A stretch of DNA of 64,000 nucleotides, from contig NZ_VUMH01000002.1 in assembly GCF_009696265.1 (NCBI RefSeq), positions 186,001 through 250,000 on the forward strand, written 5' to 3'. This document shows, one piece after another, positions 59,123 through 64,000 of the stretch. Origin of the DNA: Desulfovibrio porci (GTDB taxonomy: Bacteria; Desulfobacterota; Desulfovibrionia; Desulfovibrionales; Desulfovibrionaceae). The notes under the pieces are model-generated. The model was not told the DNA's origin and did no database searches. It saw nothing but the letters and a program-made list of their open reading frames with translations. The position numbers were made by a program, and so were the translations under genes. Each line of letters begins with the position of its first letter. Within the stretch, counting starts at the first letter, position 1.

Positions 59123-61005
59123 GAACGTTCCGCTTCCTTCGGACCGGCATCCTCCGACGCGGCGTCGGCCACAGTGCGGGACTGACCGGCCGGGACGGTC
59201 GCGGCCGCCGCTCCGGCTTCCCCGGCCGGGGGAATGCTTCCGCCCGGCGCGACGGGAGCGGGCGGCGCGGGCGGCGGGCCGTCCGGCGCGGGGAATACGC
59301 ACTGGCCATCCCGGCAGGAAACCCGGTTGAGCAGATTGGCGGCCAGATGCAGGCCCTCGTTGATGGTTTCGGCCACAAAGCCGGAACTGAGATAGTCCAG
59401 AATGCCGGTGCGCTGGAGAATTTCACGCACATTGCGGCTGCCCACCACCAGGATCACGGGGACGGAACGGGCGTAGCAGCGCTCCACAAACTGGGCCAGA
59501 GCGTGCGCGCCCGAGGCGTCCAGCCAGAATACGCGAGTCAGGTGCAACAGCACCAGACGGGCGGGCTCGCGGTCTTCCTCGTAGAGTTGGCGTTCCAGCT
59601 CGTGGATGGCCCCGAAAAAGAGCGTGCCCTCAATGACGTAGACGGCCACGCCGGGCGGCATGTCCGGCGGCGCGTTGCGCAGCAGGGGATCGTCGGGCCG
59701 CAGCCGCCGCACACGCGGATGAGCGGTCTTGTAGATGAACAGCACCAGCGAGAGCAGCACGCCCACGAAAATGGCCCGTTCCAGATCCAGGATCAGAGTG
59801 GCGGCGAAGGTCAGCAGCAGCACGGCGCGGTCGATGCGCGTGGCCACCAGGCAGAGGCGGATGGCCTCCCGGTCGATCATCTGGAAAGAGATCAGCAGCA
59901 GCACGCCGCCCAGGGCGGGCAGGGGCAGCCAGCTCATCAGCGGGGCCAGGGCAAAGAGCATGGGTAGGGCCAGCAGGCCGGAAAACACGGTGCCCATGCG
60001 GGTGTTGCCGCCCGAGGTGACCACCAGCGCGCTGCGGGTGAAGGAGCCGCAGCCCGGAATGCCCGAGGTCAGGCCCGCGGCGATGTTGCCCAGGCCCTGG
60101 CCGATGAGCTCCTGGCTGCCGTCAAAGCTGTCGCCCTTGACGGCGGCCATCTGTTTGCCGATGGCCAGGGATTCCACCGTGCCCAGCAGGGCGATAGCCA
60201 GGGCGGGCATGAACAGATCGCCCAGAGCCGTGAGGTCGAAAGCCGGAGGCAGGGAAAAGGGCGGGATGACATTGGGAATGGGGCCCACCAGGGCCACGCC
60301 GCGTTCTTTGACCTGCAAGAGCGCGCCCACGGCCCCCACCAGGGCCAGCGCGCCCAGGGTGGCCGGAAAGCGCCGGGAAATGCGGCGCAGGGCCAGGATC
60401 AGGGCGATGGTCAGCAGGGCCAGACCCAGGCTCCAGTAATTGATCTGATTGATATTCTGAACGGCCATGCCGATCTGAGGAAAAAATCCGGCGGGCTTGG
60501 GACCGGTCAGACCCAGCACGGTTTTGAGCTGTCCGGCGGCGATGAGCAGGGCCGCGCCCGTGGCAAAGGCCACCATGACCGAGTGGGAGATGAAATTGGC
60601 CAGATCGCCCAGCCGGGCCAGGCCCATGCCCACCTGGATCAGCCCACAGAGCAGGGCCAGGCCGAAGACATAGGTCATGCGCGCTTCCTCGGGCAGGCTG
60701 GAGAGCAGCGCGCCGCCCACGCTCACCGTGGCCATGGTGGAAAAAAGCACCATGGAGATGGCGTTGGTGGGTCCGGCGGCCAGATAGCGGGCCGAACCCC
60801 AGAGCGCAGCCACGATCACCGGCAGCATGCAGGCGTAGATGCCGTATTGCGGATGCACCCCGGCGATCAGGGCGTAGGCCATGGCCTGGGGAATGGCCAT
60901 GGGCGTCACTGTCAGCGCGGCCATGAAGTCCGCCCGGAAATCGCGGGTCGTGTAAGTCCTCAGGGTCTCCAGAAAGGGAAAGAATCTGGCGGCGCGCATA
61001 GTCAC
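59119..61005 (-). CDS. SulP-family anion (sulfate) permease with STAS domain, copy 2
   Basis: This 628-residue transporter has about 10-14 membrane helices (residues 20-420) with the SulP signature PQAMAYALIAGVHPQYGIYA. The C-terminal cytoplasmic STAS domain (about 450-570) has FWLDASGAHALAQF and VVGSRNVREIL. A Pro/Ala-rich tail of about 50 residues follows, longer than in its partner. It overlaps the first SulP gene and dus by ATGA each. The anion cannot be assigned from sequence; sulfate is natural for this type of organism. Confidence 0.92.
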   Translation of the reverse strand: MTMRAARFFPFLETLRTYTTRDFRADFMAALTVTPMAIPQAMAYALIAGVHPQYGIYACMLPVIVAALWGSARYLAAGPTNAISMVLFSTMATVSVGGALLSSLPEEARMTYVFGLALLCGLIQVGMGLARLGDLANFISHSVMVAFATGAALLIAAGQLKTVLGLTGPKPAGFFPQIGMAVQNINQINYWSLGLALLTIALILALRRISRRFPATLGALALVGAVGALLQVKERGVALVGPIPNVIPPFSLPPAFDLTALGDLFMPALAIALLGTVESLAIGKQMAAVKGDSFDGSQELIGQGLGNIAAGLTSGIPGCGSFTRSALVVTSGGNTRMGTVFSGLLALPMLFALAPLMSWLPLPALGGVLLLISFQMIDREAIRLCLVATRIDRAVLLLTFAATLILDLERAIFVGVLLSLVLFIYKTAHPRVRRLRPDDPLLRNAPPDMPPGVAVYVIEGTLFFGAIHELERQLYEEDREPARLVLLHLTRVFWLDASGAHALAQFVERCYARSVPVILVVGSRNVREILQRTGILDYLSSGFVAETINEGLHLAANLLNRVSCRDGQCVFPAPDGPPPAPPAPVAPGGSIPPAGEAGAAAATVPAGQSRTVADAASEDAGPKEAERS

Positions 61006-62765
61006 CTCAGGTTGGAGGAAGGCCCGGACGTTGCCTGGGGCTGTCCGGCGGGCGGCAGGTCGCAGACGTCGCCCCGGCAGGTGATCCGTTGCAGCAGGCC
61101 GGAGGCCAGTTGCAGGCCCTGATCCATGCTGTCCGCCACGAAACCTGAACTGAGATGGTCCAGAATGCCGGTGCGCCGGAGGATGTCGCGCACGTTGCGG
61201 CCGCCCACCACCAGGATCACGGGCAGGGAACGGGCGTAGCAGCGTTCCACGAATTGTTCCAGGGCGTGCGCGCCCGAGGCGTCCAGCCAGAACACGCGGG
61301 TCAGATGCAGCAGCACCAGGCGGGCGGGCTCGCGGTCCACTTCCTCCAGCTGGCGTTCCAACTCGTGGATGGCCCCGAAAAAGAGCGTGCCCTCGATGAC
61401 ATAGACGGCCACGCCGGGCGGCATGTCCGGCGGCGCGTTGCGCAGCAGGGGATCATTGGGCCGCAGACGGAGCACGCGCGGGTGCGAGGTCTTGTAAATG
61501 TAGAGGATCAGCGAGAGCAGCACGCCCACCAGAACGGCCTGCTCCAGATGCAGCACCAGAGTGGCGGCGAAGGTCAGCAGCAGCACAGCGCGGTCCACGC
61601 GCGTGGCCACCAGGCAGAGGCGGATGGCGCGCGGGTCGATGCTCTGCGCGGCAATGAGCAGTAGCACTCCGGCCAGAGCGGGCATGGGCAGGCGGCTGAT
61701 CATGGGAGCCAGCACAAAGAGCATGGGCAGGGCCAGCAGACCGGAAAACACGGAACCCATGCGGGTGTGCGCGCCCAGCGTCACCATGGGCGCGCTGCGG
61801 GTAAAGGAACCGCAACCCGGTATGCCCGAGGTCAGACCGGCCGTGATGTTGCCCAGTCCCTGGGCGATGAGTTCCTGGCTGCCGCTGAAACTGTCGCCCT
61901 TGATGGCGGCCATCTGTTTGCCGATGGCCAGGGATTGCACGGCCCCCAGCAGGGCGATGGCCAGGGCGGGCATGAACAGGTCCTTGAACAGGCCGAGGCT
62001 GAGGGCGGGCGGCAGCGAGAGGGGCGGCACGATGCTGGGAATGGCCCCCACCAGGGTCACGCCCTTGCTCTGCGCGTCGAGGGTCATGGCTGTGAGGGTG
62101 GCGATGGCCAGGGCCGCCAGGGTGGAGGGAAAACGCCGGGAGATGCAGCGGCTGAAGACCAGGATCAGGAAGATGGTCTGCAGGGCCAGAAGCAGGCTCC
62201 AGCAGTTGGTCTGGTCGAGCTGGCGCATTGCCAGCCAGATCTGGGGGAAAAAGCCCGCCGGTTGCGCGCCGGGCAGGCCCAGAGCCGCCTTGATCTGGCT
62301 GCCCGCGATCAGAAAGGCCATGCCCGTGGCAAAGGCCACCATGACGGAATGGGAAATGTAGTTGGCCAGATCGCCCAGGCGGGCCAGGCCCATGCCCACC
62401 TGAAGCAGCCCGCAGAGCAGGGCCAGGCCGAAGATGTAGGGCATGCGCGCCTCTTCGGGCAGGCCGGACAGCAGCACGCCGCCCACGCTCACCGTGGCCA
62501 TGGTGGAAAACAGGATCATGGAAATGGCGTTGGTGGGCCCGGCGGCCAGAAAGCGCGAGGACCCCCAGAGCGCGGCCACGATCACCGGCAGCATGCAGGC
62601 GTAAATGCCGTATTGCGGATGCACCCCGGCCATCATGGCGTAGGCCATGGCCTGGGGGATGGCCATGGGCGTCACGGTGAAGGCCGCCGTGAAATCGGCC
62701 CGCAGATCTCCCAAGCTGTAGCCGTGCAGGGTGGACAGAAAGGGAAGGATTTTTCTGGCGTGCAT
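61002..62765 (-). CDS. SulP-family anion (sulfate) permease with STAS domain, copy 1
   Basis: A 587-residue paralogue of the next gene, nearly the same in topology: PQAMAYAMMAGVHPQYGIYA and a C-terminal STAS (FWLDASGAHALEQF, VVGGRNVRDIL). Runs of identical bases, such as the 51 bases at 61404-61454 and 59641-59691, point to a recent duplication or gene conversion. It overlaps its successor by 4 bases and begins 1 base after the GAF gene stop. Confidence 0.92.
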   Translation of the reverse strand: MHARKILPFLSTLHGYSLGDLRADFTAAFTVTPMAIPQAMAYAMMAGVHPQYGIYACMLPVIVAALWGSSRFLAAGPTNAISMILFSTMATVSVGGVLLSGLPEEARMPYIFGLALLCGLLQVGMGLARLGDLANYISHSVMVAFATGMAFLIAGSQIKAALGLPGAQPAGFFPQIWLAMRQLDQTNCWSLLLALQTIFLILVFSRCISRRFPSTLAALAIATLTAMTLDAQSKGVTLVGAIPSIVPPLSLPPALSLGLFKDLFMPALAIALLGAVQSLAIGKQMAAIKGDSFSGSQELIAQGLGNITAGLTSGIPGCGSFTRSAPMVTLGAHTRMGSVFSGLLALPMLFVLAPMISRLPMPALAGVLLLIAAQSIDPRAIRLCLVATRVDRAVLLLTFAATLVLHLEQAVLVGVLLSLILYIYKTSHPRVLRLRPNDPLLRNAPPDMPPGVAVYVIEGTLFFGAIHELERQLEEVDREPARLVLLHLTRVFWLDASGAHALEQFVERCYARSLPVILVVGGRNVRDILRRTGILDHLSSGFVADSMDQGLQLASGLLQRITCRGDVCDLPPAGQPQATSGPSSNLR

Positions 62766-62766
62766 T

Positions 62767-63984
62767 TCAGTCCTCGTGCCGGACGTCGTCTTCCAACTTG
62801 AGCACGTCGTGACCCAGGGCGTAGTGCATCAGGCGGGGACGTTCCACGGATTTTTTCAGGGAATTGATGATCCGGGTCATGCGCCGCGTGCCTTCCAGCA
62901 CGCCGCCCAGATGCCCGGCCAGTTCCGTGAGGTCCGCGCGGGCCAGGATGCTTTCCAGCTCCAGAGCCAGGCGGCGGCCGCGCGAATCCGAGGGAAATTC
63001 GGCCAGCAGCTCACGCGAAAGGCGCAGGGCGCGGGTGAGGTTTGCGTCAATGTCCTCCACCAGTTCCCCGCAGTACTCGGCCTGGTTGCGCATGACGTTG
63101 AGGGCGTTGTTGCCGTAATGGGCCATGGCCCCGGCGGCTTTCTCCAGCGTGTCGCGGGCCACGGCCACGCGGCGGCCCACGGTCAGCGAGACGATGCGCG
63201 CGCATTTGGCGAGAAAACGTTCGTCATAGGCCTCGAAGCCGTATTCGCGCTTGGTGTAGAGCTGCACCAGCCCGAAGGCCGGACGGTTGTTGCGCTCGCG
63301 CAGCACAAAGGCCAGACGCGAACGGTAGCCTTCCTTGTAGACCACGCAGTCGAAAGAGCCGCCGCCGCGCTCCAGCCCCTGAAGATTGTTGGAAACCACG
63401 TAGCGCACGTGCCCGTCCATGATGGCGCTCATAACCGGATGGCGGCGCAGATTCTCATCCAGATAGGGGGCCACGATGGGGATGCTCTGGCCATGGATGT
63501 TGTTGGCCGCGCGGGTCACCCACTCGCCTCTGGAATTTCTGAGGCGGCAGACGTACATTTCGGCATGCAGGGCGTGGACCAGGATTTCCGCGCTCTGGCG
63601 CAGCACTTCGTCGGGCGGGGCCATGTGGTCGGCAATGCCCAGCAGGTCGTTGGAAACCCGCAGCAGGGTTTCGGTGTCGCTCTGCATGGAGGCCACGGAG
63701 GAGAGCAGATGCAGCAGGCAGCGCCAGCTTTTGAGCGGCACGCCGCGCACTTCCGGGTGATAGCCGGAGTCGAGGGTGCGTTTGGCCGCGGGCAGGACGC
63801 CCAGCACGGCGGCGCGCATTTCGGGGGGGGCGTATTTCAGAAGACGCCCGATCTCCTCGCGAATGGCTTGTGGTGAATGTTGCGACACGATGGGCCCGGC
63901 CTTTTCCGCGGCATGGTGGTTTGCCCGCCGGATTTCAGCGCGACTGGCGCGGCGGGCGGGCACTTTTTCAGGAACACTGAGCAT
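62767..63984 (-). CDS. GAF-domain protein with histidine-kinase-like helical end
   Basis: This 405-residue protein (the start may lie elsewhere, as no ribosome site precedes ATG 63984 and the frame stays open to the window end) has a GAF-like domain at about 120-275. An H-box-like helix, GAMAHYGNNALNVMRNQ (His289), follows and then helices to the end. No HATPase N/G boxes are visible, so it is not a full kinase. It lies 1 base ahead of the first SulP gene and probably regulates or senses for that operon. Confidence 0.7.
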   Translation of the reverse strand: MLSVPEKVPARRASRAEIRRANHHAAEKAGPIVSQHSPQAIREEIGRLLKYAPPEMRAAVLGVLPAAKRTLDSGYHPEVRGVPLKSWRCLLHLLSSVASMQSDTETLLRVSNDLLGIADHMAPPDEVLRQSAEILVHALHAEMYVCRLRNSRGEWVTRAANNIHGQSIPIVAPYLDENLRRHPVMSAIMDGHVRYVVSNNLQGLERGGGSFDCVVYKEGYRSRLAFVLRERNNRPAFGLVQLYTKREYGFEAYDERFLAKCARIVSLTVGRRVAVARDTLEKAAGAMAHYGNNALNVMRNQAEYCGELVEDIDANLTRALRLSRELLAEFPSDSRGRRLALELESILARADLTELAGHLGGVLEGTRRMTRIINSLKKSVERPRLMHYALGHDVLKLEDDVRHED

Positions 63985-64000
63985 AGTGCGGAAAATGAAT

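Overview
The window is a GC-rich chromosomal segment that looks like core genome from a Desulfovibrio-type sulfate reducer (Desulfovibrionaceae). The evidence is pyruvate:ferredoxin oxidoreductase clustered with phosphotransacetylase and acetate kinase, a Rex redox repressor beside an F0-only atp operon, two SulP sulfate-type permeases, SelB, CheV and an anaerobic (ThiH-type) thiamin pathway. No species is claimed. I saw no rRNA, tRNA, CRISPR array, prophage or insertion sequence. Codon use and GC look uniform except in a few AT-rich intergenic stretches.

Layout. At 0-5 kb a truncated gene is followed by a minus-strand thiazole operon, thiS-thiG-thiH-(PLP decarboxylase)-thiF, under a TPP riboswitch with an intrinsic terminator. 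At 5-8 kb lie a polysaccharide flippase and, diverging from it, a MarR regulator operon with palindromic operators. At 8-16 kb are ilvD, asnS, an exported protein, a Bcr/CflA exporter, holB and purA. At 16-22.5 kb are a small conserved-type protein, a purH that lacks its cyclohydrolase domain, cbiA, a GT2 glycosyltransferase, a nitroreductase and cobS. At 22.5-26 kb are rex and atpZ-atpI-atpB-atpE. At 26-31 kb are an RlmD-type methyltransferase, diverging from the rplU-rpmA-obgE-proB cluster. At 31-37 kb are an NSS symporter, pyrB-pyrC, an aldehyde dehydrogenase and a MEMO protein. At 37-40 kb are a DD-carboxypeptidase and a YdjM-like membrane protein. At 40-46.5 kb, on the minus strand, por-pta-ackA converts pyruvate to acetate plus ATP. 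At 47-54 kb is sulfur and redox defence: an RclA-like flavoprotein and an exported rhodanese facing a TetR regulator, a membrane ankyrin protein, and a CoA-disulfide reductase-rhodanese fusion. At 54-64 kb, on the minus strand, are a GAF protein, two tandem SulP transporters, dus, ispH, cheV and selB.

The most informative regulatory readings are these. (1) A Rex-like palindrome lies exactly over the predicted -10 of the atpZIBE promoter, with rex itself the next gene downstream. (2) A 46-codon leader reading frame runs through an intrinsic terminator and ends in an ATGA overlap with pyrB, which has no Shine-Dalgarno sequence; this resembles the enteric pyrBI attenuator. (3) The intergene between purH and cbiA is almost entirely one long imperfect inverted repeat. 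(4) Arrays of consecutive hairpins sit before purA and before proB, and a short dispersed palindrome recurs at four intergenic sites. (5) A stand-alone GAF/degenerate H-box protein is fused into an operon with two near-duplicate SulP permeases.

All assignments are from reading the sequence and from family knowledge; no search or folding program was run.
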